Shown: positions 41,096 to 51,087, numbered from the stretch's first letter. The stretch is DNA of 64,000 nt from an uncultured bacterium (GCA_902779645.1 CACZCH010000007.1:1-64000), one strand, 5' to 3'. Notes: generated by a model not told the origin, from the letters alone. Numbers and translations: made by a program.

Positions 41096-42678
41096 TAGAT
41101 TTAGACAGATTAAAAACGGCTATTGCTCTAACAAAAGAGGGTAAATTCGAAGAAGCGGAAACAATATATTTGAGGCTTTTGGAAGAAAGTCCCGAGGAGA
41201 GTGCGCTTTTATCGACCGTTGGACTGTTTTATATTAACCAAGGCAATTATGATAAAGCTATTGAGTATCTTAAAAAAGCTTGCGAAATAAAAGAAACGAT
41301 TGGTACGGTTTCTGCTTACGGTTTTGCGGAATACGAAAGAAGAAACTTTACCGCATCTGCAGAGATATTGGAAAAAGCTCTGACTTTGGGTGAAAATGTT
41401 GATATTTATAACAAACTTATTCTCTCTCTTTTTGAGATAAAACACTATAAACGTGCGATTGAGCTTACGGAAAAAATGAGTGAGCTTTATCCTGACCACC
41501 CTAAAACAGTCGCGAATAGAATTAAATCTTTGACCCAGCAGGGAAAACTCTTAGAAGCGGAAAAAGAATGTATAGATTATTTGAAAAAGAACCCTGTTAA
41601 TTCTGCTCTATGGTATCATTTGGGATTGTTAAAAGAATTAATATATTCTGATGATATGCGCGCAATAGAGTGCTATAAAGTCGCAGGCGAACAGGGAAAT
41701 TTGAATTCTGATTACAATATAGGAGTTGCTTACCAAAAACTTGGAGAGTACCAAAAGGCAGAAGAGAACTATAAAAAATATCTGAAAACTTTTCCCGATG
41801 ATAGTGTAGGAATTACTTCTCTCGGTATGTGTTACCTTGCTCAAAAACGATTTAAAGAAGGGTATGATTTATTTTACAAAAGAACAACAGGAAATGCTGA
41901 AAAGTATACAAAAAATCTTTGGAAGTCAAACACTCCTTTGGATAAAGATTTGGTCATAATTTGCGATCAAGGATTCGGAGACCATATCCAATTTATAAGA
42001 TATCTTCCGTTTTTAAAAGAACATAATCTTAAAGTAGGTGTGGGAAAATCTTTGAAAGAATTATTCCAAAAAAATTATCCCGATGTCGAATTTATAGACT
42101 ACAAGGATATTAATCCTGAAACACAAGCTTTAAGGGTTACGGATTTAGCTTATGTTTTGAATATGGATTTTGATAATATCCCGTTTAGTGAAGGATATTT
42201 GGATATTGAGCCTGCGGGAATTAAATGTGATAAACCAAAAATCGGGCTTTGCTGGGAAGCAGGAGCGGCAGGTGTTAGGGGAATGATAAACAGAACTATT
42301 CACGTAAAATGTTTTGAACCGATTTTTGATTTAGAAAATATTCAGCTCTATTCTTTCCAAGTAGATGATACTTTTGGAGGAAATGAAAAATATTCAGACA
42401 AAATGATAAATCTTGCAAAAGATTTCAAAAATTTTTCTGATACAGCCAGAGCTTTAAAGTCAATGGACGCTGTCATAACTGTTGATACTTGCGTTGCACA
42501 TCTTGCCGGTGCATTAGGGGTTAAAACATATTTACTCATTCCTTATGCGCCGGATTGGAGATGGTTTGGCGGAGAAGACTCAAAAACTCCTTGGTACAAA
42601 AGTGTAGAAGTTATTAAACAGAAAAATCCTATCGAGTGGGAAAGAGAGATAAATGAAGTAATGAAAAGGTTGTTATAA
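41092..42678 (+). CDS. TPR-glycosyltransferase (GT9/OGT-like) fusion
   Basis: This 528-residue protein has about seven TPR units in the first 280 residues, then a glycosyltransferase-like domain: DQGFGDHIQFIRYLPFL, a GLCWEAGA strand and AVITVDTCVAHLAGALGVKTYLLIPYAPDWRW at about 460-490. This pairing is known in bacterial TPR-glycosyltransferases related to heptosyltransferase (GT9) or OGT. It may glycosylate a protein or lipid-linked glycan at the cytoplasmic side. Translation is coupled to yggT, and its end overlaps rpe tail-to-tail by 6 bp. Confidence 0.82.
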   Translation: MIDLDRLKTAIALTKEGKFEEAETIYLRLLEESPEESALLSTVGLFYINQGNYDKAIEYLKKACEIKETIGTVSAYGFAEYERRNFTASAEILEKALTLGENVDIYNKLILSLFEIKHYKRAIELTEKMSELYPDHPKTVANRIKSLTQQGKLLEAEKECIDYLKKNPVNSALWYHLGLLKELIYSDDMRAIECYKVAGEQGNLNSDYNIGVAYQKLGEYQKAEENYKKYLKTFPDDSVGITSLGMCYLAQKRFKEGYDLFYKRTTGNAEKYTKNLWKSNTPLDKDLVIICDQGFGDHIQFIRYLPFLKEHNLKVGVGKSLKELFQKNYPDVEFIDYKDINPETQALRVTDLAYVLNMDFDNIPFSEGYLDIEPAGIKCDKPKIGLCWEAGAAGVRGMINRTIHVKCFEPIFDLENIQLYSFQVDDTFGGNEKYSDKMINLAKDFKNFSDTARALKSMDAVITVDTCVAHLAGALGVKTYLLIPYAPDWRWFGGEDSKTPWYKSVEVIKQKNPIEWEREINEVMKRLL

Positions 42679-43320
42679 TAAACTTTCAATAGCTTTTTTG
42701 TAATTATCGCTTTTGTAGATATAACTTCCTGCGACAAGTGAATTTGCACCTAAAGATTTACAAATTTTACCTGTCAGATTATTAATTCCGCCGTCAACTT
42801 GAATAATCAAGTTTTCAGGAGCGTGTTCTTTTATCTGAGGAATTTTCATTGCACAGTCGTGTATAAATTCCTGTCCGCCAAATCCCGGTTCAACGGTCAT
42901 AATGAGAACTAAATCTGCAAGAGGTAAAAATTCATAAATTTCTTCAGGTTGTGTTTTAGGTTTAATTGATATTCCTGCTTTAACTCCGTTCTTTTTGATT
43001 AAATTAATTGTTTCTTTAACTTCTTCGGAGTTTTTACAAGCTTCATAGTGGAATGTTAAAATATCTGCTCCGGCTTTGGAAAACGGTTCTATATATTTTT
43101 TAGGATTTTCTATCATCAAATGAGTGTCGAGAATTAAATCTGTTGATTTTTTGATAGATTTAACAACAGGAACTCCTATTGTAATATTTGGGACAAAATG
43201 TCCATCCATAACATCAATATGAATCCATTTTGCGCCGGCATTTTTTACGGCATCTATTTCTGATTTTAGATTTGAAAAATCAGCGGATAAAATTGAAGGT
43301 GATATAATAACTTTTTCCAT
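42673..43320 (-). CDS. rpe: Ribulose-phosphate 3-epimerase
   Basis: This 215-residue TIM barrel interconverts ribulose 5-phosphate and xylulose 5-phosphate. Motifs are SPSILSADF, HIDVMDGHFVPN, LDTHLMIENP, MTVEPGFGGQ and QVDGGIN, covering the metal-binding His and both catalytic Asp. TGATAGAAT lies seven bases before the ATG at 43320, which also matches the family N terminus; the ATG at 43341 is rejected. Probably leaderless. Confidence 0.94.
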   Translation of the reverse strand: MEKVIISPSILSADFSNLKSEIDAVKNAGAKWIHIDVMDGHFVPNITIGVPVVKSIKKSTDLILDTHLMIENPKKYIEPFSKAGADILTFHYEACKNSEEVKETINLIKKNGVKAGISIKPKTQPEEIYEFLPLADLVLIMTVEPGFGGQEFIHDCAMKIPQIKEHAPENLIIQVDGGINNLTGKICKSLGANSLVAGSYIYKSDNYKKAIESLL

Positions 43321-43401
43321 ATACTCTATTCTATCATACATGTTGATATTTAGGGATATTTTTAGTAGAATATCTTGTGAAGAAGCGAGGAAATACTCAA
43401 A

Positions 43402-43752
43402 ATGGAAGACTTGTCAGCATTACAAGAATATTTCAAAAAAATACAAAGAGCATTAGATAATGCGGATTTTAATATCCTTAATTATAAATTTGTTAAGAAA
43501 AGCAGAATAGATGATTTATTGGTTTGCACTCTGGCGCTTTTGCCTGACAGTTTTAAAGATGCGGCAAAAAGAAAAACAGATATAGATAATTTTCCTTCTG
43601 TTGCTTGCTATGCGAGATTATCAAAAATATTGAAAAATCAAATAGGGTTATTTCCTGATTATTATATAGTTCAATATAGCAATGCATTAACAATGTTGAA
43701 AAATATTAAACAAAATATAAGTAGTGATATAAAAAAACTGGAAAATATGTAA
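43402..43752 (+). CDS. Small paralogue of the adjacent coiled-coil protein
   Basis: This 116-residue protein resembles the first 55 residues of the next gene's product: both have a xxALDxxxFxxxxYxxVKKxxxxDLLxxxLALLPDxxKxA-type pattern. It lacks the long coiled coil and instead ends with a helical tail. A GAGGAA-type site precedes the ATG. With the following gene it forms a tandem pair, 76 bp apart. Function unknown. Confidence 0.65.
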   Translation: MEDLSALQEYFKKIQRALDNADFNILNYKFVKKSRIDDLLVCTLALLPDSFKDAAKRKTDIDNFPSVACYARLSKILKNQIGLFPDYYIVQYSNALTMLKNIKQNISSDIKKLENM

Positions 43753-43828
43753 AATCCATGCGTTGACTTTTGGAAGTTGACTGATGTACAATTTTATTAG
43801 CTATCATAAATAAAAAACGGAGTAAAAT

Positions 43829-44428
43829 ATGAATTCACAGCAAGATGTTATATACGGTTTAATGGGAGATTTGGAAGAAGCTTTGGACAAAGGCTTTTCA
43901 CCTTTCGGTTATTATACTGTTGTTAAGAAAGATGTTGTAACTGATTTGTTAGACAGATTATATGCAGCTCTTCCTGATGAAATAAAAGAAGCAAGAGCTC
44001 TTTTGAGAAGAAAAGACGAACTTCAATATGAAGCACAGCAAAAAGCTGAAAGAATTATTGCTGATGCTCAGGGAGAAGCTAACAGATTGTTGAGTGAATC
44101 TGATATTTTAAGAGCAGTTCAAAAAGAAGCTGAAAAAATTAAGGAGCAAGTTATAAGTGATTGCGAAGAAATTAAAAGAAAAGCAATAGATGAAGCAGAT
44201 GCAATTCGTGCTCAAGCGATGGATGAAGCAATTAGAGTAAAAGACGGCTCTTCTGCTATGTCTGAACAAATTCTTGCAAGCTTGGAACAAAACTTGGCTC
44301 AAATGCAGGAAATAGTTAAAAATGGTCAAGTTGCATTAGAAAAGCGCAGAATGGAATCAGATGAGGTAATTCGCGGTAACTATGCTAATCAACAGCCCGA
44401 ATATGCTCAAGATTTCAGAATGCAGTAA
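43829..44428 (+). CDS. DivIVA/V-ATPase-E-like coiled-coil protein
   Basis: This 199-residue protein has an N-terminal domain (VVKKDVVTDLLDRLYAALPDEIKEA) followed by a long coiled coil at about 55-180 rich in AERIIADAQGEANRL-type heptads. The pattern matches a family in Firmicutes and Cyanobacteria often annotated as ATP-synthase-B-like or DivIVA-like. The C terminus is Gln/Asn-rich. It is probably a cytoplasmic scaffold, perhaps in division or polarity; it is not a true ATPase subunit. A strong bidirectional terminator follows. Confidence 0.72.
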   Translation: MNSQQDVIYGLMGDLEEALDKGFSPFGYYTVVKKDVVTDLLDRLYAALPDEIKEARALLRRKDELQYEAQQKAERIIADAQGEANRLLSESDILRAVQKEAEKIKEQVISDCEEIKRKAIDEADAIRAQAMDEAIRVKDGSSAMSEQILASLEQNLAQMQEIVKNGQVALEKRRMESDEVIRGNYANQQPEYAQDFRMQ

Positions 44429-44453
44429 GAAAACAAATAGTAATTTAATAAAT

Positions 44454-44481
44454 AAAAAAGCTCATTTATATGAGCTTTTTT
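44454..44481. terminator. Bidirectional terminator
   Basis: AAAAAAGCTCAT pairs with ATGAGCTTTTTT around TTAT, between two convergent genes. Confidence 0.92.
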
Positions 44482-44482
44482 A

Positions 44483-44680
44483 TTATCCTCTTTTTACAAC
44501 TGTTGTAATTTGTTCCCCGTAACTGTTTACACAGCCGTTAGTTTCTTCTATTGTGTATGAAACTTCACTGTCTTCGGCTTTTTGCTGTTCCGCAAACTTT
44601 TCTGCGTCTTTCAAATCCTTAAATTCACCAGCCATATCAGGTTCAAAATACGACGGTTTGTCAATATAAACTTGGTACAT
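44483..44680 (-). CDS. Small hypothetical protein
   Basis: This 65-residue soluble protein has a central helix rich in Lys, Glu and Gln (DLKDAEKFAEQQKAEDSE) between two beta strands (MYQVYIDKPSY, ITTVVKRG). No family is recognised. GGAGG five bases before the ATG gives strong support that it is translated. It converges on the shared terminator. Confidence 0.7.
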   Translation of the reverse strand: MYQVYIDKPSYFEPDMAGEFKDLKDAEKFAEQQKAEDSEVSYTIEETNGCVNSYGEQITTVVKRG

Positions 44681-44830
44681 AATACCCTCCTTTTATGATT
44701 ATTATATGACTCAAATATTGAAAATGCAAAAATTGGAATTTATTTTTATGTTTACTCTCTTATGTTAATATTTGTACATATACCCCCCTAACTTATTCAC
44801 TTCTCGCAAACCTTATAGTAATATGTTGGT

Positions 44831-46960
44831 ATGAGAGAAAAGTTTTTGAAAACAGTATGTTGTTTGGCCGTTACATCAATGCTGGCGCAAGGAAATGTAT
44901 CAGCAGGAGTAATAGAAGCTTTTGCTGAACATTATAATGCGGCACAGAATTATTTAACACAAAATCAATACTCATCTGCTATCGTAGAATTTAGAAAAGC
45001 GATGAGAATAAATTATCTTGATAACTCGGCAAGAATAGGTATAGTAAATGCATACTTGGCAAGAGCTGCACATTACGCTAATACAGAGAAAGATTATAGT
45101 AAAGCTGCAAATGATTTCAGAAGTGCTTTATTTTACTTAAAAATGTATCCTGAGAACGAGCAAGACATACAAAATTCTATTGGTATGATACAATCCGCAA
45201 ACGGGAATCTTAATCAATGCTTAAAAGTTATGGGAACAGATACAACCGCAGGCGCAAGATATAAAAAAGCGGAAGAACTTAGAGCAGTTGCTAACTTCCC
45301 TGCGGCTGCGTATGAATTTTCAAAAGCAGCCGAAAACGAAAAGTATGCTTCTGAAGGCAATGCTCAGGTCGGCGATTTAATGAAGCTTTTGGGGAATGAC
45401 AAGCGTGCAGCGGATTATTATCAAAAAGCATTAAAAGCTGACCCTGCTGACGGCGTTACAAAAATGAAATACGCAAGAACTTTAGATAAAATCGGACAGT
45501 ACGATACAGCCGTAACTCAGTATAATGACGCTTTAGCAAACGCTAAAGGGGATATGGAAGTTTTGTATGCGCTTGAGAGAATTTATCTTAAAAAATTGGC
45601 ACAAACTCCAAATGATGCAGATTTGAATGCAAATATAGGTGCAATTAAGCAGGCTCAAGGTGATTTAGAGTCGGCTCTAAATTACTACGGAAAAGCTGAA
45701 AGGCTTAACCCGAGCAGCACTCTTACAAGATTGAATGTGGGAACTCTTTATCAGCAGAAAAAGGATTACAGACGCGCAATAGAAGCTTATGATTCTGTTT
45801 TGACTCTTGAACCTTCTAATACAAAAGCTCTGTTTTATAAGGCGCAAGCCCTTTCTGAAATGGGAGACAAACAAACTGCTTTGACTATTTATAAGTCTAT
45901 TGCACTGCTTGACCCAAATAATAAAGACGCAAGAAATGCTATTTCGAATATTGTTAAAGAAACAATGACTCCGATTGAATATATAGGATATTTAAGCCAA
46001 AACGGAACGCTTAGTGAACTTTATGATTATTCATATAAACTTCATAAAGAAAACAAAATAGATGAAGCAATCCACGGTTACAGGGCATATATCCAAAAAG
46101 ACCAAACGAAAGCGGATGCATACGTGAACTTGGGTATTTGTTACGCTTCTAAAGATGATTACGGAAGTGCAATTACAACATTGAATGTTGCAAAAGAAAA
46201 ATTTCCGGCTAATAATTTGGTCTTGAAAACTTTGAAAGAAATTCATGGTGATTACAATTCAACCAGAATTACCGCAGCATCTGCCAGTTATGAAGCAAAA
46301 GATTACAAAAAAGCTATAAAGCAGTATTTGGAAATAAGCCCTGCAACGGAGAATACAATGCTGGGTGTTGCAGCATCTTATCAAGCCTTAAATGACTATG
46401 ACAATGCTATTTTGTATTACAAAAAAGCAGAAGCTTTGAACGCTAAAAATGCGGAAATTCCTTATTATATCGGATATTTGTATTCTGAACTGCAAAAATG
46501 GACTGAGGCTGAAACATATCTTAAAAAAGCTTTATCGCTAAACCCTGAGTCGGATGCAAAACAGCTTCTTTCTTATGTCCAGCAGAACGGAACGCTCGGA
46601 ATCTTAAATTCAGGTATAGAACTTTTTGAAAAACAAGATTTCGCAAATGCACTATCTAAATTTAACGAAGTCCTGAAAAAAGAATCAAACAACGCTTATG
46701 CTTATTATTACAGAGCATTGATATATGATGAACAAAAACAACCAAAATCTGCAATTGCGGATTATTTGAATGTAATTAAAAACTCAAAAGATTTTCCGAT
46801 TGCAAATTACATGATTGCAGTTGATTATGACGGATTAGAGAACTACAAAGAAGCATTTAAGTACTATAAGCAGTTTGTCTCTGTATACAGTACAGATGAC
46901 GAGTATCTTAAATACGCAAAAGACCGTATGAAAGAGTTGGAGCCGTATGTAGGCGGATAA
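44831..46960 (+). CDS. Large exported TPR protein
   Basis: This 709-residue protein has a likely signal peptide (first 25 residues, ending near VSAG) and at least twelve TPR units across the whole length, such as YSSAIVEFRKAMRINYLDN and ENYKEAFKYYKQFVSVY. With no other domain it is probably a periplasmic or outer-membrane-associated scaffold, like TPR proteins of secretion and polysaccharide-export systems. TAATAT ends six bases before the ATG without a ribosome-binding site. It precedes dus, separated by a palindromic element. Confidence 0.82.
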   Translation: MREKFLKTVCCLAVTSMLAQGNVSAGVIEAFAEHYNAAQNYLTQNQYSSAIVEFRKAMRINYLDNSARIGIVNAYLARAAHYANTEKDYSKAANDFRSALFYLKMYPENEQDIQNSIGMIQSANGNLNQCLKVMGTDTTAGARYKKAEELRAVANFPAAAYEFSKAAENEKYASEGNAQVGDLMKLLGNDKRAADYYQKALKADPADGVTKMKYARTLDKIGQYDTAVTQYNDALANAKGDMEVLYALERIYLKKLAQTPNDADLNANIGAIKQAQGDLESALNYYGKAERLNPSSTLTRLNVGTLYQQKKDYRRAIEAYDSVLTLEPSNTKALFYKAQALSEMGDKQTALTIYKSIALLDPNNKDARNAISNIVKETMTPIEYIGYLSQNGTLSELYDYSYKLHKENKIDEAIHGYRAYIQKDQTKADAYVNLGICYASKDDYGSAITTLNVAKEKFPANNLVLKTLKEIHGDYNSTRITAASASYEAKDYKKAIKQYLEISPATENTMLGVAASYQALNDYDNAILYYKKAEALNAKNAEIPYYIGYLYSELQKWTEAETYLKKALSLNPESDAKQLLSYVQQNGTLGILNSGIELFEKQDFANALSKFNEVLKKESNNAYAYYYRALIYDEQKQPKSAIADYLNVIKNSKDFPIANYMIAVDYDGLENYKEAFKYYKQFVSVYSTDDEYLKYAKDRMKELEPYVGG

Positions 46961-46972
46961 ATAATCAAACAA

Positions 46973-47007
46973 CCCTCGCCCCATGGGAGAGGGAAGGGTG
47001 AGGGGGC
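46973..47007. repeat. CCCTCGCCC/GGGTGAGGG palindromic element before dus
   Basis: Same family as 37871-37907. Its AGGGGG end lies four bases before the TTG start of dus, where a Shine-Dalgarno sequence would be expected. Confidence 0.85.
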
Positions 47008-47010
47008 AAT

Positions 47011-47979
47011 TTGTCTGTTAAAAATCTTTTAAAAGCAAAAGTTTCACTTGCGCCAATGGCAGGGATTACCGACTATGTTTTGCGTTCGCTGATTCGAGAG
47101 AACTCAGATTCCGCTCTTCTTACAACAGAGATGATAAGCTCGGAGTTTCTTACACAAACTAAAGGCGGTGATATTCTTATGCGCAGAGATGACCATTCGC
47201 CTATATCATACCAGTTGAGCGGGCATAAACCTAAAATGATTGCAGAGTGTGCTAAATACCTTGAACGGTATGCTGATATGATTGATATAAATATGGGCTG
47301 TCCCGTAAATAAGGTAGTGAAAGGTACTGACGGGTGCGCATTAATGAGAAATGTTAGTTTGGCGCAGGAAATTGTAAGAACAGTAAAAGCTTCCATCTCA
47401 AAACCACTGAGTGTAAAATTTAGACTGGGATATACTTTTGACGAGCTTAACTATGTTGAATTCGGTGAAAAAATGCAGGAAGCGGGTGCTGACTTTATCA
47501 CAATTCATGGGCGCACACGCTCTCAAATGTACGGAGGACAAGCTGATTGGAAGAAAATTGCAGAGCTTAAAAAAAATGTTGATATACCTGTCTTTGCAAA
47601 CGGTGATGTTGTTTCAATAGAAACTGCCGTTCAATGTCTTGAAGAATCTCAAGCAGACGGAGTTGCAGTGGGGCGTGGCGCTTTGGGCGATGTTACGCTC
47701 ATAGGACGGATTGAAAAATACTTAAATAAAGGTATATATTTACCTCCGCCTACATTGGAGGAAAAAGTTGAAACTCTTAAAGACCACCTTAAACGAGAAG
47801 TTGAACTAAGAGGAGAAAATGTGGGAGTTAAGTTTTGCCGTAAATTTTATCCGTATTACTTGAACGGATTTCAGGGAGCATCAAAACTCCGAGGCGAAAT
47901 CGTGTTAATTGATAATATATCAGAGGTTTTAAAAAAATTGGATGCTGTTCTCGTTAATATAAACTTGCAACATGTTTGA
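47011..47979 (+). CDS. dus: tRNA-dihydrouridine synthase (Dus family)
   Basis: This 322-residue flavoenzyme reduces uridine in tRNA D-loops. Motifs are LAPMAGITDYVLR, DINMGCPVNKVVKGTDGCALM (catalytic Cys), SVKFRLGY, HGRTRSQMYGG and FANGDV, matching the DusB-like class. The start is TTG at 47011; no in-frame ATG is available upstream, and the only Shine-Dalgarno-like sequence (AGGGGG) comes from the palindromic repeat. Confidence 0.92.
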   Translation: MSVKNLLKAKVSLAPMAGITDYVLRSLIRENSDSALLTTEMISSEFLTQTKGGDILMRRDDHSPISYQLSGHKPKMIAECAKYLERYADMIDINMGCPVNKVVKGTDGCALMRNVSLAQEIVRTVKASISKPLSVKFRLGYTFDELNYVEFGEKMQEAGADFITIHGRTRSQMYGGQADWKKIAELKKNVDIPVFANGDVVSIETAVQCLEESQADGVAVGRGALGDVTLIGRIEKYLNKGIYLPPPTLEEKVETLKDHLKREVELRGENVGVKFCRKFYPYYLNGFQGASKLRGEIVLIDNISEVLKKLDAVLVNINLQHV

Positions 47980-48049
47980 TTTTAATGTAGACTTAGTTTA
48001 GGGGTAAATACAAGGGGTCGAGACATTTGTCTCAAATTAAGGAGCTAAA

Positions 48050-48181
48050 ATGCACGAATACGTATTCAAAATGAAAAAAGGCGAAATAGAGATTGAACTT
48101 AAATCAGACGATTTGGAGTTTGTTGAAGAACAACTTAACAAATGGAGAGATGAACTCTTACAAGATACGCCAAACAGATAG
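48050..48181 (+). CDS. 43-residue small protein, paralogous to next gene's N terminus
   Basis: The sequence starts MHEYVFKMKKGEIEIELKS and continues DDLEFVEEQLNKWRDELLQ. It aligns with the first 40 residues of the following protein (Y-x-F-K-x-x-K-G, then D-x-x-x-V-x-x-x-x-x-K-W). AAGGAG lies five bases before the ATG, and 10 bp separate its stop from the next ATG, so the two are cotranscribed. Too short for standard gene finding. A short GAGACA/TGTCTC hairpin lies just upstream. Function unknown. Confidence 0.65.
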   Translation: MHEYVFKMKKGEIEIELKSDDLEFVEEQLNKWRDELLQDTPNR

Positions 48182-48191
48182 GTTTTAAATT

Positions 48192-48935
48192 ATGACAACA
48201 TATTCGTTTAAAGTCACTAAAGGTAAATACCAGCTTTCACTTACAACAACCGATAGGGATATGATTGTTGATGAATTTGAAAAGTGGGTTAAGAAAATTT
48301 CTAACTATGTCTCTAAAAACAAGGGACAAGATTCTGTTGCTCAGCAAAAATCTGCAATGTCAGCAGAACGTGAACTTACACAAAAACGAATAGAGGAACA
48401 ACTTAAGCGCATACCAAAACCCGAGCCGGTTAAAGAACCTGAACTTACTAAGCAGGAAGAAACTCAGCAAGGTATAGATGCGCTCTACGCACCTGCTCAA
48501 ACAGAAGAAAAACAAGAAGATGTAAGACCAACTATACAAACAGAAAATGAAAATGTTCAAAATGTATTCGATACAATTTTAGATCGCTCTATGCAAACTC
48601 CGCAGGCAGAGCTTTCATTTAAGCCGAGTCCTTCTATTAAAAAGGACAATGCTTTTCTAAACTACATAAGCAGTCGTAAAATCGACAGAAAAATAGATTA
48701 TCTGCTTATGACAGCATACTATTTTACACAGTATGAACAAAAACCGAGATTTACACTGAAACAAATTAACGCAAAATTAATGCAGAATATTGCGATAATT
48801 CTTGACCACAGTGTTGTACAGGAAGCAATCAACCGCGAATACCTCGAATGCCTGCCTGACCTAACGGGAGTAGTCGGAGCTTCAGAATACAGATTAACCG
48901 CATACGGCGAAAAAACTCTGTTGGAAGAAGGATAA
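48192..48935 (+). CDS. Hypothetical protein with possible C-terminal winged helix
   Basis: This 247-residue soluble protein has an N-terminal beta/alpha module like the 43-residue gene upstream, a charged Gln/Glu/Lys-rich linker (about 50-145) and a C-terminal helical domain (DYLLMTAYYFTQYEQKPRFT to the end) with winged-helix-like periodicity. DNA binding is possible but not shown by any motif. It ends at a strong terminator. Confidence 0.62.
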   Translation: MTTYSFKVTKGKYQLSLTTTDRDMIVDEFEKWVKKISNYVSKNKGQDSVAQQKSAMSAERELTQKRIEEQLKRIPKPEPVKEPELTKQEETQQGIDALYAPAQTEEKQEDVRPTIQTENENVQNVFDTILDRSMQTPQAELSFKPSPSIKKDNAFLNYISSRKIDRKIDYLLMTAYYFTQYEQKPRFTLKQINAKLMQNIAIILDHSVVQEAINREYLECLPDLTGVVGASEYRLTAYGEKTLLEEG

Positions 48936-48949
48936 AAAATTTAGAGTAA

Positions 48950-48986
48950 AAAGGCGGTTTTGCAATTAGCAAAACCGCCTTTTTTA
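48950..48986 (+). terminator. Rho-independent terminator
   Basis: AAGGCGGTTTTGC pairs with GCAAAACCGCCTT around AATTA, followed by a T run. Confidence 0.92.
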
Positions 48987-49066
48987 GTTTAATTTTTCCC
49001 GCGGACTATTTATGATAAGTCTTTTTGGTTATTTTTCTTCAGAAAAAAGGGACACCCCCCTTTTTT

Positions 49067-50902
49067 CTATTCTTTTGTGTATTCAGCGTCAATTACATCA
49101 TCGTCTTTTTTATCTTCACTTGTGCCTTGGCTGTTTGCTTCAGAGTTAGCATCTCCACCTTCTTTTTGAACAGCTTCATAAGCTTTTTGTGAGATAGAGA
49201 ACATTGTTTGTTGAAGTTCTTCACTCATCTTCTTCAATTCGTCTGATGATTTGTTTTCATTCAAAGCCTTTTGCAAAGCATCTTTTTGTTCGTTCAATTT
49301 CTTCAAATCATCTTCTGAGATTTTGCCTTCAAAGTCTTTAGTTAATCTTTCAGCAGAAGAGATGAATGAATTAGCATTGTTCTTAATTTCTGCTTCTTCT
49401 TTTTTCTTCTTATCTTCTGATGCGTTAGCTTCTGCTTCTTTAACCATCTTATCGATATCTTGTTCAGATAAATTAGATGAGTTTGTAATTGTAATTTTTT
49501 GTTCTTTACCTGTTGCTTTATCCTTAGCTGAAACGTTAACAATACCATTAGCATCGATATCGAATGTAACTTCGATTTGAGGAACACCGCGCATTGCAGG
49601 AGCAATACCTTCAAGTCTGAACATACCTAAAGACTTGTTGTCGCTTGCCATCGGTCTTTCACCTTGAAGTACGTTGATATCAACTGCTGTTTGGTTATTT
49701 TCAGCTGTTGAGAATACTTGAGATTTAGAAACAGGGATTGTAGTGTTACGAGGAACAAGAGCTGTCATAACACCGCCTAAAGTTTCGATACCTAATGTTA
49801 ACGGAGTAACATCAAGAAGTACGATATCTTTAACTTCACCTGCAAGAACACCTGCTTGAACTGCTGCACCAACTGCAACAACTTCATCAGGGTTAACTGA
49901 TTGGTTAGGCTCTTTGCCTGTATAATCTTTTACCAACTGTTGAACAGCAGGTATACGAGTTGAACCGCCGACTAATACAACTTCGTTTATATCATTTTTG
50001 CTTAAGCCTGCATCTGATAATGCTTGCTCAACCGGTTTTTTACATCTGTCTAACAAATCTCTTGAAAGGTCTTCAAACTTAGCTCTTGAAAGAGTTAATT
50101 CTAAGTGTTTAGGACCGTTAGCATCAGCTGTGATGTAAGGTAAGCTGATTGTTGTTTCAACAACAGATGATAATTCGCATTTAGCTTTTTCAGCAGCTTC
50201 TTTAATACGCTGCATAGCTTGCTTATCACTTGTTAAGTCCATACCTTCTTGTTTCTTGAATTCTTCACAAATCCAGTTGATAATCTTTTGGTCGAAGTCA
50301 TCACCGCCTAAGTGAGTATCACCTGAAGTTGAAAGAACTTCGTGAACACCGTCGCCGATTTCCAAAATAGAAACATCGAATGTACCACCACCTAAGTCAA
50401 ATACAAGAACTTTTTCTGATTTATCTTTTTCCAAACCGTAAGCAAGAGCTGCTGCAGTCGGTTCGTTAACGATACGAAGAACGTCTAAGCCTGCAATCTT
50501 ACCTGCGTCTTTTGTTGCTTGTCTTTGAGCATCATTAAAATAAGCAGGAACAGTAATAACAGCAGATGTAACTTTTTCTCCCAAGTAATTAGATGCATCG
50601 TCTGCCAATTTTCTTAAAATCATTGCAGAGATTTCTTGCGGAGTGTAATCTTTTCCGTCAATGTTTTTCTTGTAATCTTCGCCCATGTGACGTTTGATTG
50701 AAGCGATTGTCTTATCAGGGTTAAGTATTGCTTGTCTTTTTGCAAGCTGACCTACCAATCTTTCACCTGTTTTTGAAAAACCAACGATAGAAGGAGTTGT
50801 TCTCATACCTTCTGCGTTTGCTATAACGGTTGGTTTTCCGCCTTCCATAACTGCTACAACTGAGTTTGTTGTACCTAAGTCAATACCTATTGTTTTTGCC
50901 AT
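49067..50902 (-). CDS. dnaK: Chaperone DnaK (Hsp70)
   Basis: This 611-residue Hsp70 has the N-terminal ATPase motifs [34 protein letters not shown] and [14 protein letters not shown], the interdomain linker region [15 protein letters not shown], the substrate-binding domain and a C-terminal helical lid rich in Lys and Glu with an acidic end. Length is normal. GGAG lies at good spacing before the ATG. No CIRCE element is visible upstream, and grpE/dnaJ are not adjacent, so regulation here is unclear. Confidence 0.97.
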   Translation of the reverse strand: MAKTIGIDLGTTNSVVAVMEGGKPTVIANAEGMRTTPSIVGFSKTGERLVGQLAKRQAILNPDKTIASIKRHMGEDYKKNIDGKDYTPQEISAMILRKLADDASNYLGEKVTSAVITVPAYFNDAQRQATKDAGKIAGLDVLRIVNEPTAAALAYGLEKDKSEKVLVFDLGGGTFDVSILEIGDGVHEVLSTSGDTHLGGDDFDQKIINWICEEFKKQEGMDLTSDKQAMQRIKEAAEKAKCELSSVVETTISLPYITADANGPKHLELTLSRAKFEDLSRDLLDRCKKPVEQALSDAGLSKNDINEVVLVGGSTRIPAVQQLVKDYTGKEPNQSVNPDEVVAVGAAVQAGVLAGEVKDIVLLDVTPLTLGIETLGGVMTALVPRNTTIPVSKSQVFSTAENNQTAVDINVLQGERPMASDNKSLGMFRLEGIAPAMRGVPQIEVTFDIDANGIVNVSAKDKATGKEQKITITNSSNLSEQDIDKMVKEAEANASEDKKKKEEAEIKNNANSFISSAERLTKDFEGKISEDDLKKLNEQKDALQKALNENKSSDELKKMSEELQQTMFSISQKAYEAVQKEGGDANSEANSQGTSEDKKDDDVIDAEYTKE

Positions 50903-51070
50903 TTTTATATCTCCTTTTTGTTTATATTTTTCTTACATTATCATTAAATCATTATTTTCAATAAAATCTTAAAAAATAAACAAAAAATTAATAATTTCTA
51001 TAACTGAAAAATATTTTTTTTAACTCAATTTACTTTCATAAAAATAGCTGAAGAAATACTTAATTATTTA

Positions 51071-51079
51071 TGTTAAAAT
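51071..51079 (+). promoter_or_regulatory. Extended -10 box for the porin-like gene
   Basis: TGTTAAAAT ends eight bases before the ATG at 51088. It overlaps the alternative start at 51070, which supports the later start. Confidence 0.55.
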
Positions 51080-51087
51080 ATAAAATT

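Noticed and set aside
50903-51069. CIRCE heat-shock element upstream of dnaK
   Set aside because: No TTAGCACTC inverted repeat could be found in the AT-rich gap.
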